This document shows, piece after piece, positions 37,239-46,879 of a stretch of 50,341 nucleotides of DNA. Position numbers and translations under genes: made by a program. Source of the stretch: an uncultured Gammaproteobacteria bacterium (GTDB lineage: Bacteria > Pseudomonadota > Gammaproteobacteria > Arenicellales > Poriferihabitantaceae); contig CALKKV010000038.1 in assembly GCA_937992195.1 (NCBI GenBank), forward strand, positions 1 through 50,341. The letters run 5' to 3'. Positions within the stretch are counted from its first letter, which is position 1, and each line of letters starts with the position of its first letter. A model generated the notes under the pieces. That model was not told the origin of the DNA, made no database searches, and worked only from the letters and a program-made list of their open reading frames with translations.

Positions 37239-38099
37239 ATGGATTTGGTTAGCTACAATATTCAGTATGGCAAAGGTCGTGACAATCAGATTGATCTTGA
37301 TCGCATTGTGTCTGAAGTTTCTGGTGCTGATGTTATTGCATTGCAGGAAGTCGAAAGATTTTGGCCGCGCTCAGGGATGGCCGATCAGGTTGAAGAACTA
37401 TCCGATCGGCTGAACAATTATTACTGGGTATACGGTCCTGGTGTCGATGTTCACCTGCCAAATTCACCGACAGAGTTAAATCAACGATGTCAGTTCGGCA
37501 ATATGATTTTGAGTAAATCACCCGTTCTTTTTAGTCGTCATCATCTGCTACCCAAGCGTGGTAGTACAGGGCCCACCAGCATTCAACGCTCTGCAGTTGA
37601 AGCAACAATTGATCTGGGCGAAACCAGAGTCAGAATCACCTCGGTCCATTTAACCCATCTGTCCTCGGAAACCCGAATGCCGCAAGTAGAAAAGCTATTG
37701 GAGATTCAGCAAAAAGCGGTTTTTGAAGGCGCACCAGTAAGCGGGGATATCGGCGTTTTAAATATGCCGGAACAGTTTGTCGACCAGCATGTTCCCACCC
37801 ACGCTGTGTTGATGGGAGATTTCAATGCGCAACCTGACTCACCGGAATACACTGCGATAGTCGGTCCGGTCAGTGACTATGGCGGGCGCATCTCCAGCCC
37901 CGACGGTTTTATGGATGCGTGGACTGCTGCAGGAAACGACCGCCTGCTGGGGCATACTTCAGATGTGAATGATGTTCCGGCGGTTCTTGACTATTGTTTT
38001 ATAAGTAGCTCGCTAAGAAGCCATATAGTTTCGTGCCGAGTCGATAACGAAGCAAGCGGATCAGATCATTTTCCACTTTGGTTAAAATTAGATCTTTAA
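37239..38099 (+). CDS. endonuclease/exonuclease/phosphatase family protein
   Basis: 286 residues from the ATG at 37239 (GGGAG 5 bp upstream); a GTG two codons earlier is less likely. The EEP catalytic residues are visible: Asn in SYNIQYGKG, Glu in ALQEVERFW, the GDFNAQPDSPEY Asp/Asn pair and the terminal SDHFPLW His. No signal peptide. The substrate could be nucleic acid, a phosphoinositide-like head group or another phosphodiester. It follows the sulfotransferase by 12 bp and probably shares its transcript. Confidence 0.87.
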   Translation: MDLVSYNIQYGKGRDNQIDLDRIVSEVSGADVIALQEVERFWPRSGMADQVEELSDRLNNYYWVYGPGVDVHLPNSPTELNQRCQFGNMILSKSPVLFSRHHLLPKRGSTGPTSIQRSAVEATIDLGETRVRITSVHLTHLSSETRMPQVEKLLEIQQKAVFEGAPVSGDIGVLNMPEQFVDQHVPTHAVLMGDFNAQPDSPEYTAIVGPVSDYGGRISSPDGFMDAWTAAGNDRLLGHTSDVNDVPAVLDYCFISSSLRSHIVSCRVDNEASGSDHFPLWLKLDL

Positions 38100-38139
38100 T
38101 AAATGTTTGAGCGCGTTGAAACCAGCGCCAAACAAGCAT

Positions 38140-38940
38140 TTACCGTCTCAACTGATAAAACCACAGCCCTATCTTCTCATGCCAGGCTCGCGTAGTTAGT
38201 GCAAGCGCGGCTGCCGAAGGAATCCAGCTAAAAACTGCTGGCCTGGTTGGCGGGGTAACAACAGTATCTGTACTGACGGGGATGATCTCTACACCTTGGT
38301 TTCCTTCAGCACCCAACTCTTCTCCCCGAAATAACGCCAAAGACCTCGGCATATGTAAAGCGGATGTCACCAAATAAACCTGTCCGGTTTGAATACCGGA
38401 TTGTTCAAGAAATGATGCCGTCTCATTCGCATTTTCTTCTGTTGTTTTTGATTTGATATCAATCTCTATCGCCGAAGGATCGACACCCCACTCGATCAAT
38501 AATGTTCTCGCGTATTCACTTTCACTCTGCTCCAGAAATCCGTCAAAAACATTCCCTCCGGTAACAAAAATCCGGCGCACTTTATTTGCTTTCCATAGTC
38601 GATATGCGTGGTGCAATCGGTCGGAAGTTTCGGTCAATTCGATCTCAAGGCGCTGGCCGTGTGGAGCGGCAAGTAGTCCTCCCAATACCACAGCAACATC
38701 GGCATCCGGCAGGCTTTGTATCGATTGCGCAGGATATTGACTCTCCAGACTGCCCGCCAAAAGTGCTGCCGCTCTGGGCGTAGCTGCGAACAAGATCGCC
38801 GCACCCGAAAGGAGATACAACGCTATCGCAAAGCGTGTTTTTCCACGGATAAGCTGCAGTGTAGAAACAACCCAAAGAATCATAAAAAGACCCAATGGGT
38901 AGATCAATTGCGATCCGACTTTGATGAAAAATAGTAGCAA
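38140..38940 (-). CDS. YdcF/ElyC-like DUF218 membrane protein
   Basis: 266 residues using a TTG start at 38940; no ATG fits near the N-terminus and no Shine-Dalgarno sequence is clear, so the true start is uncertain. Two N-terminal transmembrane segments (LIYPLGLFMILWVVSTLQLI and AIALYLLSGAAILFAATP) precede a DUF218 domain: ADVAVVLGGLL, TSDRLHHAYRLWKANKVRR, FVTGGNVF, SKTTEENANETASFL, YLVTSALHMPRSLALF. Family members (ElyC, SanA, YdcF) are linked to envelope integrity. Convergent with the preceding gene; 39 bp separate them. Confidence 0.85.
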   Translation of the reverse strand: MLLFFIKVGSQLIYPLGLFMILWVVSTLQLIRGKTRFAIALYLLSGAAILFAATPRAAALLAGSLESQYPAQSIQSLPDADVAVVLGGLLAAPHGQRLEIELTETSDRLHHAYRLWKANKVRRIFVTGGNVFDGFLEQSESEYARTLLIEWGVDPSAIEIDIKSKTTEENANETASFLEQSGIQTGQVYLVTSALHMPRSLALFRGEELGAEGNQGVEIIPVSTDTVVTPPTRPAVFSWIPSAAALALTTRAWHEKIGLWFYQLRR

Positions 38941-38979
38941 GATTTTTTATAGTATTAATTTTGAACTGCGTTGACAGCG

Positions 38980-41900
38980 TTAAAACTCGGAGTTTCTATT
39001 CTCATACTCCACATCCAGCCAAATTTTATCCAGACGTTTTTGAGATATTCGACTGCTGGTACCAACCCCTTGAGCGAAAATAGAAATTCTGTATTCTTCC
39101 AACATCCAGCGCCAGCGTTCAAACGTTGCGGTGTATTCAAATTCACTGGTTAAGAATCGGTTCCACAGCGGCGCTACTTTTGCCTGTCGCAGCTGATCCG
39201 TTTCCGGATCAAGTCTCGCCTGCTCCAGCCGTACTAGAATACCCCGCAAGTATCTCGGCAAATGCGTTAGCCACTCTACCGGAATATCATCAACAAAACC
39301 TTCATACACCAGCCAATCCAGCTGCTGCCTGACATCTGAAATCGTATCTCGATGCAAAGCGCCTTGGTGACTTTCTAAAAAACGCAGTATATCCCGATAT
39401 TGAGTCAAGCTCGCGGCAACCAGCCCGGCGATCTCTATCAGCACGCGAGGTAGTTTTCCTGCTTCTTTTTCAACAAGATCTTCGAACGCATTTTTATCTC
39501 TTGGCAATGCTCTTCCAAGAAAAAACACCTGATCCTGCGCTTTGCGAAACATGGCAAGTTGTAAACGCGACAGATCGCCGATCGCTGCATACATCAAACT
39601 AATTTGTTGCCATTCTGGCAGCGGCTTTTTACTGAGTTTACGATGGGAAGGTACGGCAAACCATATGAGTCGCCTCACCCCTTCCATATGCGTCTCTTCG
39701 GCTTCTCCCGGATCATCAAATACCGCAATCGAAACGCTGTCATCGCAATCTACCAGCGCTGGATACGCCTCGGTGTCGTATTGATCAATTCTAATCGGCA
39801 CTGCGTGAGGCAGTTGTTCAAAGTCCCAGCTCTTCAGGCCTTCCCTTTCAATTGTTGTATCGCCGCCCTCGACAAAACTTTGATGGGCAACATGTTGATA
39901 GCGTTGCTGAAGCTCTTCCAGATCACGGCTAAAACGCATTTCCCGTCCGTTTTCGTCGATCAGTGAAAAACCGGTGGTCAGGTAATCTGGCAGCTGGGAC
40001 AAATCAAAATGCGAGGCTTCGATCTTCACACCTTTAAGCTTTGATAACGCCAGCGCTAATGCGGTACGAATAGAGCTCCTATCTTCCGCCACCTGTGTGT
40101 AAACCCGATCAATGGTGTCTGGAATTGGCACAAAGTGCCGACGTAAAGGCTTTGGTAGCGTGCGCAACATAGCAACCAGTTTTTCTCTCAGCATGCCGGG
40201 CACAAGACGATCGAATGCCGCCGCATTCATCTGATTCAACAGCGGCAGTTTAATCGCTGCAGTGATACCATCTTGCTCAGATCTAGGATCGAAAAGATAG
40301 TTCAGTGGGACCACAATACCGTTGTTTTGTAACTGATCCGGGAAATGTTGCATCGAAGTTTCCTGCTCTTCCAACATCAACAGCTCACGCGGTATTAACA
40401 GTTGCGAACGTTGCGTTTCGGACAACCCCTTGTGCCATTTGCGTAAGTCAGTGGCGCTGCATATCGTTTCCGGCAAGTGCTGGTCATAGAAATCGTAGAT
40501 CACATTGTCGTCCACAAGAATATCTCTTCTACGGGTCTTATGTTCGAGCGCTTCTATTTCAGCAGACAAGGCTCTATTTTGATTAAAAAAACCGAGTCCT
40601 ACTTCCAGTTCACCATCTACTAATGCCGAGCGAATAAATATCATCCGGCAGTCTTGTGGATTGATCTTACTGTAATCACATTTGCGACCGCTATAGATCG
40701 TCAACCCATAAAGCGTTGCCCGGCGTTTCGCGATGACACGCTCCTGCTTGCGTTCCCAGCGTGGATCACTGTAGTGATATTGCAGCAGGTGTTTCGCTGC
40801 GGGTTCCAGCCAAACTGGATCAATTTTGGTCACCGTTCTCGCAAACAGCTGCGCTGTTTCCATTAACTCAGCGGACATGATCCACTTAGGCGTTTTCCCC
40901 TGCAGGGCAGAACCTGGAAACAACTGCATAGTTTTACCGAAGGTGCCCTCATACTGCACACCTTTGCGTTTTTTTATATTGCTGCCTTTATTTGAACCCG
41001 GCTGAGGCTTTTTTTCTTTTACGACCGATAGCTGCGCAATGTTAGTCAATAAACCGGACAATAACGCTTTATGAATCGCATCTTTGTCAGCTGGTTGATC
41101 ATTTAACTTTAATTTCATTTGTTTAATGATCAATCGAAGGCTTGCCTGCAATGCCCCCCACTCACGCATACGAAAGATGGACAAAAAATTCTCTTCACAC
41201 CACTTGTAAGCGCGACGTTTAGATTCAGTTTTCTGTAGGTGACGAAACTGATGCCAGATATCAAGTAACACCAAAAAATCCGATTCTTCTTCGCTTAAGG
41301 ATCGATGTTGTTGTCGGGCGTGCTGAATTTTGTCAGAAGGACTCTGGCGCGGATCAGGCACAGATAAAGCAGCAGCGATCACAATGACTTCCCGCAAACA
41401 TTGAAACTGTTCCGCCGCCAACAACATCCTCGCGATTCTCGGGTCCACTGGCATCCGTGCTATCTGCCGGCCGATCTGCGCTAGATTATTGTTCTTGTCC
41501 AGTGCACCCAACTCAAGCAGCTGCTGCATACCATCATTTATCTGTCTGCGAGAAGGTCGATCAACAAACGGGAATTTTTCGATATCTCCCAGACGCATCG
41601 ATTTCATTCTTAGAATGACATCAGCAAGAGAAGTTCTTAAGATTTCTGGATCGGTAAATTGCGGTCGATTCAAATAGTCGTCTTCTTCATAGAGACGAAT
41701 ACACACGCCGTTCGCGACTCGCCCACATCGCCCAGCACGTTGATCCGCCGCTGATCGTGCAATTTTTTCAAGCGGCAGCCTCTGAATCTTACGTGATGGA
41801 CTGTAACGACTCACTCGTGCTAATCCACTATCGATTACGTATCTAACGCCCGGCACCGTTAACGATGTTTCGGCGACATTTGTTGCCAGGATAACTCGAG

Positions 41901-42942
41901 GAGAACCCGATGGATGAAAAATTCGATGCTGCTCTTTTGGTGTTAATCGCGCATAGAGCGGCAAGACTTCAATCCCAGGCTTCACCCTTTTAAGCAGCCA
42001 GGTCGCCGCTTCTCGTATTTCTCGCTCCCCGGGCAGAAACACCAGAACATCTCCAGGTGCCTCGCTATGTAACTCCTCGACAGCGTCGAAGATGGCTGAC
42101 CCTAGTCCCTCGGTTGCTCTCAGTGCCGCGTCCATCGGACGGTATCTCTGTTCTACGGGAAACGTTCTGCCCGAGACCATTACTGTCGGCGCGTCATGAA
42201 AGTGTTTACTAAATTTCTCACTATCGAGTGTAGCCGAGGTAATAATTAATCTTAAATCAGGACGCTTTTTACCCAACTGATGGACTAGACCTAGAAGAAA
42301 ATCAATATTTAAAGACCGCTCATGGGCTTCGTCAATAATAATCACCTCATATTTATTGAGAAAACGATCGCCCTCAAATTCCGCTAGTAACATGCCATCC
42401 GTAAGCACACGAATATAATTATCATCTCCAATTTGTTCGCTAAATCGCACGCGAAAACCAACCGCATCACCAACGGGACTGCTCAACTCATGGGCAATTC
42501 GTTCGGCAACCGACCGTGCAGCGATTCGTCGGGGTTGGGTTTGGCAGATCATTCCACCGCGCCCATAACCCGCCGCCAGACAAAGCTTGGGAATCTGCGT
42601 GCTCTTGCCGGAACCGGTTTCACCACAGACAATCAATACCTGATGCTTCCGTATTAGCTTGACCAGCTGTTCTTCGTGAGCGCTTATTGGTAGCTGCTCG
42701 GGAAATGAAATAGCAGGAAGGCGTGTTTCGCGAGACTGACGGATACCACATGACTTTGCTATCGCAGTCATCACTTTATCAACTGCTTCCGTACTGTCTT
42801 GTTTGTTGGTTTGTAGTTGTCTTAACTTTTGCCGCAACCTATGCTGGTCAGCGACCATACAAAGATCAATTTGTTCGTACACGGCAGCAATAGATTTCGC
42901 ATCCAGGGAAGTCGAACCAGAAGATGTGTTTGGCACTTCCAT
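38980..42942 (-). CDS. hrpA: ATP-dependent RNA helicase HrpA
   Basis: 1320 residues (E. coli HrpA 1300). DEAH-box helicase acting on mRNA processing and stalled ribosomes. Walker A VCGETGSGKSTQIPK is near residue 100, DEAH in IIIDEAHERSLNIDFLLGL near 202, SAT in LIITSATLD, and motif VI QRAGRCGRVANGVC. The C-terminal half includes the helicase-associated and OB-like region and the DUF3418 domain typical of proteobacterial HrpA (GVKIEASHFDLSQLPDYL, WMLEEYRISIFAQGVGTS). The start at 42942 lacks a clear Shine-Dalgarno sequence. Confidence 0.96.
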   Translation of the reverse strand: MEVPNTSSGSTSLDAKSIAAVYEQIDLCMVADQHRLRQKLRQLQTNKQDSTEAVDKVMTAIAKSCGIRQSRETRLPAISFPEQLPISAHEEQLVKLIRKHQVLIVCGETGSGKSTQIPKLCLAAGYGRGGMICQTQPRRIAARSVAERIAHELSSPVGDAVGFRVRFSEQIGDDNYIRVLTDGMLLAEFEGDRFLNKYEVIIIDEAHERSLNIDFLLGLVHQLGKKRPDLRLIITSATLDSEKFSKHFHDAPTVMVSGRTFPVEQRYRPMDAALRATEGLGSAIFDAVEELHSEAPGDVLVFLPGEREIREAATWLLKRVKPGIEVLPLYARLTPKEQHRIFHPSGSPRVILATNVAETSLTVPGVRYVIDSGLARVSRYSPSRKIQRLPLEKIARSAADQRAGRCGRVANGVCIRLYEEDDYLNRPQFTDPEILRTSLADVILRMKSMRLGDIEKFPFVDRPSRRQINDGMQQLLELGALDKNNNLAQIGRQIARMPVDPRIARMLLAAEQFQCLREVIVIAAALSVPDPRQSPSDKIQHARQQHRSLSEEESDFLVLLDIWHQFRHLQKTESKRRAYKWCEENFLSIFRMREWGALQASLRLIIKQMKLKLNDQPADKDAIHKALLSGLLTNIAQLSVVKEKKPQPGSNKGSNIKKRKGVQYEGTFGKTMQLFPGSALQGKTPKWIMSAELMETAQLFARTVTKIDPVWLEPAAKHLLQYHYSDPRWERKQERVIAKRRATLYGLTIYSGRKCDYSKINPQDCRMIFIRSALVDGELEVGLGFFNQNRALSAEIEALEHKTRRRDILVDDNVIYDFYDQHLPETICSATDLRKWHKGLSETQRSQLLIPRELLMLEEQETSMQHFPDQLQNNGIVVPLNYLFDPRSEQDGITAAIKLPLLNQMNAAAFDRLVPGMLREKLVAMLRTLPKPLRRHFVPIPDTIDRVYTQVAEDRSSIRTALALALSKLKGVKIEASHFDLSQLPDYLTTGFSLIDENGREMRFSRDLEELQQRYQHVAHQSFVEGGDTTIEREGLKSWDFEQLPHAVPIRIDQYDTEAYPALVDCDDSVSIAVFDDPGEAEETHMEGVRRLIWFAVPSHRKLSKKPLPEWQQISLMYAAIGDLSRLQLAMFRKAQDQVFFLGRALPRDKNAFEDLVEKEAGKLPRVLIEIAGLVAASLTQYRDILRFLESHQGALHRDTISDVRQQLDWLVYEGFVDDIPVEWLTHLPRYLRGILVRLEQARLDPETDQLRQAKVAPLWNRFLTSEFEYTATFERWRWMLEEYRISIFAQGVGTSSRISQKRLDKIWLDVEYENRNSEF

Positions 42943-42963
42943 AACCAGGAGAGATAAATATTT

Positions 42964-43015
42964 GATTGCATCGAGTCAGTGCAATCAGGCAAGGTCAGTT
43001 CAATATGACCTTGCC
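42964..43015 (-). terminator. two tandem hairpins between the cyclophilin gene and hrpA
   Basis: GATTGCA/TGCAATC (42964-42986) and GGCAAGGTCA/TGACCTTGCC (42988-43015; perfect 10-bp stem). The second lies 21 bp after the cyclophilin stop on the minus strand but is followed by TGATTGCAC, not a T-run. It may slow polymerase, stabilise the 3' end, or be a protein-binding site. Confidence 0.4.
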
Positions 43016-43036
43016 CTTAATTAGATTGATTAAAGA

Positions 43037-43672
43037 CTATTCAGCCGCTTTCTCAGCCTTCAAGATAACCACAGGTTCAACAGGCACATCGCTGAAGCGA
43101 CCCGATTGACCGGTCGCTACGTCGCCAATTTCGGTAACAACTTCCAAGCCTTCTACGACTTTACCAAAGACCGCATATCCCCAACCTTGTTGATTCTTAC
43201 CGGTGTGGTTGAGAAAACCATTGTCAACCAGGTTAATAAAAAACTGAGAAGTAGCAGAATGTGGGTCCCCGGTGCGTGCCATAGCTAGGGTGCCTACCTC
43301 ATTTGTCAGTCCATTATCCGCTTCATTTTGAATCGGTGCACCATTGGCTTTTTCAGCCATATCAGGTGTAAACCCACCGCCTTGAATCATAAAACCTTTG
43401 ATTACACGATGAAATATTAGACCGTCGAAAAAGCCGGATTCGACATACTGTAAAAAATTGCTGACCGTTTCAGGCGCTTTATCTGCATAAAGCTCAATCA
43501 GAAGGTCGCCTTTACTGGTGGTCATTTTAATCATGGAGTTAGTACCGTTTGAGTCAGAAAACACGGGCGTCGAAACAACGCTCGCAAAAAAAACTGCCGC
43601 AACTGCTATAAAATTTCGGCGAAATATCGAGGAGAGTTTAATGTTCATATTTTTCAATTTTTGATTGTGCAT
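43037..43672 (-). CDS. periplasmic cyclophilin-type peptidyl-prolyl isomerase
   Basis: 211 residues. A signal peptide occupies residues ~9-39 ([20 protein letters not shown], cleavage near PVFSDS); ATGs at 43672 and 43648 are both possible. The cyclophilin domain follows: [75 protein letters not shown]. PpiA-like; assists protein folding in the periplasm. The mature chain starts after a short Ser/Asn-rich linker. Confidence 0.92.
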   Translation of the reverse strand: MHNQKLKNMNIKLSSIFRRNFIAVAAVFFASVVSTPVFSDSNGTNSMIKMTTSKGDLLIELYADKAPETVSNFLQYVESGFFDGLIFHRVIKGFMIQGGGFTPDMAEKANGAPIQNEADNGLTNEVGTLAMARTGDPHSATSQFFINLVDNGFLNHTGKNQQGWGYAVFGKVVEGLEVVTEIGDVATGQSGRFSDVPVEPVVILKAEKAAE

Positions 43673-43702
43673 TTGATTACAAAAAAACAGCAGTGGGCTA
43701 CT

Positions 43703-44155
43703 TCAGAATAGTCCCTCGATAAATAGCCAGTGTTTTTCTTCCACCGGCATGATCGAAAGCCGATTGCCTCTCTGTAACAATTTCATATCCTGTAGTTCAG
43801 AATAACCTTTGAGCTCAGCCAATAATATCGGCTTTTTCAATTTACGACTAAATTTAACATCCACCATCATCCAGCGAGGGTTTTCCGGGTCACTTTTGGC
43901 ATCGAAATACTTCGCCCCGGAATCAAAAGCAGTGGGATCGGGATAGGGCTTACTGTGTACGCGCATCAGTCCAACAATACCTGGTTCTGCACAACTGGAA
44001 TGATAAAAAAACACTTTGTCCCCGATCCGCATTTGATCGCGCATAAAGTTACGCGCCTGATAGTTACGAATGCCGTCCCAAGGCTCGATTTTCACCTTTT
44101 GCAAGTCGTCGATGGAAAACGCATCAGGCTCGCTCTTCATTAACCAGTACTGCAT
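43703..44155 (-). CDS. EVE-domain protein
   Basis: 150 residues, single EVE (PUA-like) domain: YWLMKSEPDAFSIDDLQ, WDGIRNYQARNFMRDQMRIG, VFFYHSSCAEPGIVGLMRV, ENPRWMMVDVKFSRKLKKPI. Eukaryotic homologues (THYN1) bind modified cytosine; bacterial ones are thought to read modified nucleic acids, and some occur in restriction systems. No restriction genes are nearby, so a housekeeping role is likely. The 59-bp gap to the next gene holds nothing recognisable. Confidence 0.92.
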   Translation of the reverse strand: MQYWLMKSEPDAFSIDDLQKVKIEPWDGIRNYQARNFMRDQMRIGDKVFFYHSSCAEPGIVGLMRVHSKPYPDPTAFDSGAKYFDAKSDPENPRWMMVDVKFSRKLKKPILLAELKGYSELQDMKLLQRGNRLSIMPVEEKHWLFIEGLF

Positions 44156-44214
44156 TATATTTTACTAAGAGTTCTTGTTCGATTTATGGTTCACTGAGAA
44201 TGCATCAGGTCAGA

Positions 44215-45000
44215 TCAGCCACCTTGCTCTACTCTCACCCGCTCAACAGACTTTGCCCTACCAGTAGTGACATCAACGTCAACCACAACCCCACATAATG
44301 ATCCAGGCCCAGTTGCCGGCTCCAGGCGCGATTGAATTTTGTGAACCATTCGATTTACCACACCTTCTTTATCACTACCTATGACTGAATCATAGCAGCC
44401 GGTCATACCAAGGTCAGTGATATACGCTGTACCTCCAGGCAACACCCGTTCGTCCGCGGTCGGAATATGGGTATGGGTGCCAACTACCGCAGCAACCTTT
44501 CCGTCCATATGCCACCCCATCGCGACTTTCTCACTGGTGGTTTCGGCATGGAAGTCAACCACAATAACATCCGCTTCTTTCCCCTCCTTGTCTAAAACTG
44601 CGTCGACACTGGCAAAGGGAGAATCCAGAACAGGATGCATAAAAGCCTGACCCATAACATTTAACACGCCGATTTTAACGCCATCATATTCCACCATGAC
44701 CCAACCAGATCCCGGTGTGCCTTCAGGATAGTTGTGCGGGCGCAGCAGCTTCGGGTGTTGTTCTATAAACGTCAGCGCCTCACGTTTATCCCATACATGA
44801 TTTCCAGTGGTCATGACATGAATATCAAGCGCCTCAAACTCATAAAAAATTTTTTCCGTAATACCAAACCCCCCAGCGGCGTTCTCAACGTTAACGATGG
44901 TAAAAGTTGCGCCGGTTTTCTCCCTCAACGCCTGCAGGTGATCTGTCAGGACCTTACGACCAGGTCTTCCAACGACATCTCCAATAATCAATATTTTCAT
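44215..45000 (-). CDS. YmdB-like metallophosphoesterase (TIGR00282 type)
   Basis: 261 residues from the ATG at 45000. The frame extends upstream into ygfA, but MKILIIGDVVGRPGRKVL is the family start, and the ATG overlaps the ygfA stop (ATGA). Metal ligands: IGDVVG, VNVENAAGGFGI (Asn/Glu), TTGNHVWD, VDFHAETTSEKVA and GTHTHIPTADERV. Characterised relatives hydrolyse 2',3'-cyclic nucleotides or other phosphodiesters. The ygfA-YmdB coupling is, from memory, common in alphaproteobacteria. Confidence 0.92.
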   Translation of the reverse strand: MKILIIGDVVGRPGRKVLTDHLQALREKTGATFTIVNVENAAGGFGITEKIFYEFEALDIHVMTTGNHVWDKREALTFIEQHPKLLRPHNYPEGTPGSGWVMVEYDGVKIGVLNVMGQAFMHPVLDSPFASVDAVLDKEGKEADVIVVDFHAETTSEKVAMGWHMDGKVAAVVGTHTHIPTADERVLPGGTAYITDLGMTGCYDSVIGSDKEGVVNRMVHKIQSRLEPATGPGSLCGVVVDVDVTTGRAKSVERVRVEQGG

Positions 45001-45602
45001 TTTCCGAGCCGATACACCTGTTGATCTGTCACCACGATCGAAAGTGGAATATCCCAGCTTTCCGCAGAGATTTGTTTCACCTTTTGGCATTCATGGGCGA
45101 GCCCAATAAGTATTGGTTTCTGTTGCAAATCATTACCGTTCTTAAGAAACTCAAACGTCGTGTCATAAAAACCACCGCCCATTCCAACTCTATTACCGCT
45201 TTGATCAAAGCCAACTAAGGGGAGCAAAACCAAGTCTAGCTTATCGGGCGATACCAGTTCGTCATCGTTAACCACAGGCTCTGATATTCCAAAATGGTTT
45301 TCAGAATAGGCCGCATCCTGTTTCGCTTCGGCAAACAATAGTGAGTTTCGACCGTTTGACTGCCTGACTATGGGAAGATAAGGGTGCTTGCCATTCGCGT
45401 ACATCCATTGCTGCACCTCGGAAGCTGCAATTTCTCCATCATTTGCCAAGTACATTGCTACCTTTTTACTTTGCGCGAATGCATCAAGGGTAAGGAGCTG
45501 TATGAGCAAATTTTCGGCAGCAGTTTGTTGCGCAAACGAATCTAAGTCTCTTCGCTTCTGCCGTAATAATTTGCGTAATGTGGATTTATCAGTGGATTGC
45601 AT
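44997..45602 (-). CDS. ygfA: 5-formyltetrahydrofolate cyclo-ligase
   Basis: 201 residues. Converts 5-formyl-THF to 5,10-methenyl-THF with ATP. Motifs: N-terminal KSTLRKLLRQKRRDL, VAMYLANDGEIAASEVQQW, and the ATP/substrate site LVLLPLVGFDQSGNRVGMGGGFYDTTFEFL, GLAHECQKV. In gammaproteobacteria this gene normally lies downstream of zapA and the 6S RNA gene; here a plus-strand hydrolase gene is inserted between them. Confidence 0.95.
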   Translation of the reverse strand: MQSTDKSTLRKLLRQKRRDLDSFAQQTAAENLLIQLLTLDAFAQSKKVAMYLANDGEIAASEVQQWMYANGKHPYLPIVRQSNGRNSLLFAEAKQDAAYSENHFGISEPVVNDDELVSPDKLDLVLLPLVGFDQSGNRVGMGGGFYDTTFEFLKNGNDLQQKPILIGLAHECQKVKQISAESWDIPLSIVVTDQQVYRLGK

Positions 45603-45891
45603 AAGGTATGGCAGCGCAAGAAAGAAATACTAGAGCTATAGTGTCTTAACGATTTTCTCTTAATGGAGACATATGATGCGTTGAGCAGGCCTAAGGAAGC
45701 GACACCGCAAACTCAAAAAATACTGCAACGACTAACAAACAACGGTATTTGGTGACGAAAGCGAAATACTCTGAAAAGTCGATTCCCTAGATTTCATGTT
45801 TTGATTTACGCTAGATCAAGCAAATGCTGACAGCAATTGCGCTATTATATCAAAATCGTCACCCTGCTAAATCACCTCCCAAGCGTATTTT

Positions 45892-46833
45892 ATGGCTGAT
45901 AAACGATTTAAAACATCTATCCCTGGCGGTGTAACTGAATCCGGTAAACTCTTTATCGATGCAATGCCCAGGGCATCAGCACAACTCACCAGTCCAGATC
46001 TTGCACCAGATATTCGGGCCGCCGCGAAAGAAGAATATACACCGCGCTCGGATCGGGCAATAGAGAAATATGGCGTAGATGTTGAAACTATAGAGATTGC
46101 TGGTGTTTCATGTATTCGATTACAGCCTGCAAACAAGCCAGCCAATGCAGATCAGTTAATACTCTATTTCTACGGTGGTGGCTTTGTATATGGCAGCGCC
46201 TATAACGATATCTGTATCACTGCCGCACTTTGTCATTTCACCGGTACCACAGTGATCGCACCCGAGTATCGACTGTCTCCGGAACATCCATGGCCAGCTG
46301 CTTCAGATGACGCATTCGGCGTTTATAAATTGTTGTTAGAAAATAACGAATTCTCTCGTATTAGCTTTGCCGGAGAATCGGCAGGCGGAAACCTGACGCT
46401 CAATCTTACCCTCAGGTTGAGACAAGCGGGTTTACCTCCACCCGTTAGCCTGGCATTGATGTCGCCATGGTGTGATTTGACGCCCTGGAGAACACAGCTC
46501 GCTGATGACGAGAGTTTTCCGGTTGACCCGACCCTGCATCCAGATGATTTAGATTTCTACACCGGGTGCTACGCAGGAAAAAACGATCTTGCTCGTGCTG
46601 ACATCTCGCCAATCTATGGTGAGTTTGATGCCACTTTTCCGCGTACCATGATCAGCACCGCAACCAAGGATGTGCTGATGCTACAGTGTATCCGTCTAGC
46701 ACAAAAGCTGCGACATTGCGGAGCGGACGCCGAGCTCAGGATTTTTCCAGGGTTATGTCATGTGTTTGAATGTTATGAAGAAATCCCGGAAGCAGAAATT
46801 TCAATTAGAAACTTTGCCGATTTTCTGTTTTAG
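45892..46833 (+). CDS. HSL-type alpha/beta hydrolase (esterase)
   Basis: 313 residues. Hormone-sensitive-lipase-like esterase: oxyanion-hole motif FYGGGFVYGSA (Tyr replaces the usual His of HGGG), EYRLSPEHPWPAASDD, nucleophile elbow FAGESAGGNLTL, and C-terminal TATKDVLM (Asp) and GLCHVFECY (His). No signal peptide, so cytoplasmic. It lies opposite in strand to its neighbours, between ygfA and the 6S RNA candidate, and looks inserted into a conserved order. No convincing promoter was identified in the 289 bp upstream. Confidence 0.9.
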   Translation: MADKRFKTSIPGGVTESGKLFIDAMPRASAQLTSPDLAPDIRAAAKEEYTPRSDRAIEKYGVDVETIEIAGVSCIRLQPANKPANADQLILYFYGGGFVYGSAYNDICITAALCHFTGTTVIAPEYRLSPEHPWPAASDDAFGVYKLLLENNEFSRISFAGESAGGNLTLNLTLRLRQAGLPPPVSLALMSPWCDLTPWRTQLADDESFPVDPTLHPDDLDFYTGCYAGKNDLARADISPIYGEFDATFPRTMISTATKDVLMLQCIRLAQKLRHCGADAELRIFPGLCHVFECYEEIPEAEISIRNFADFLF

Positions 46834-46879
46834 ACGCGCAGCCGCTCGACGCGCAAGAAGCACAATACGAAGGGAATAA

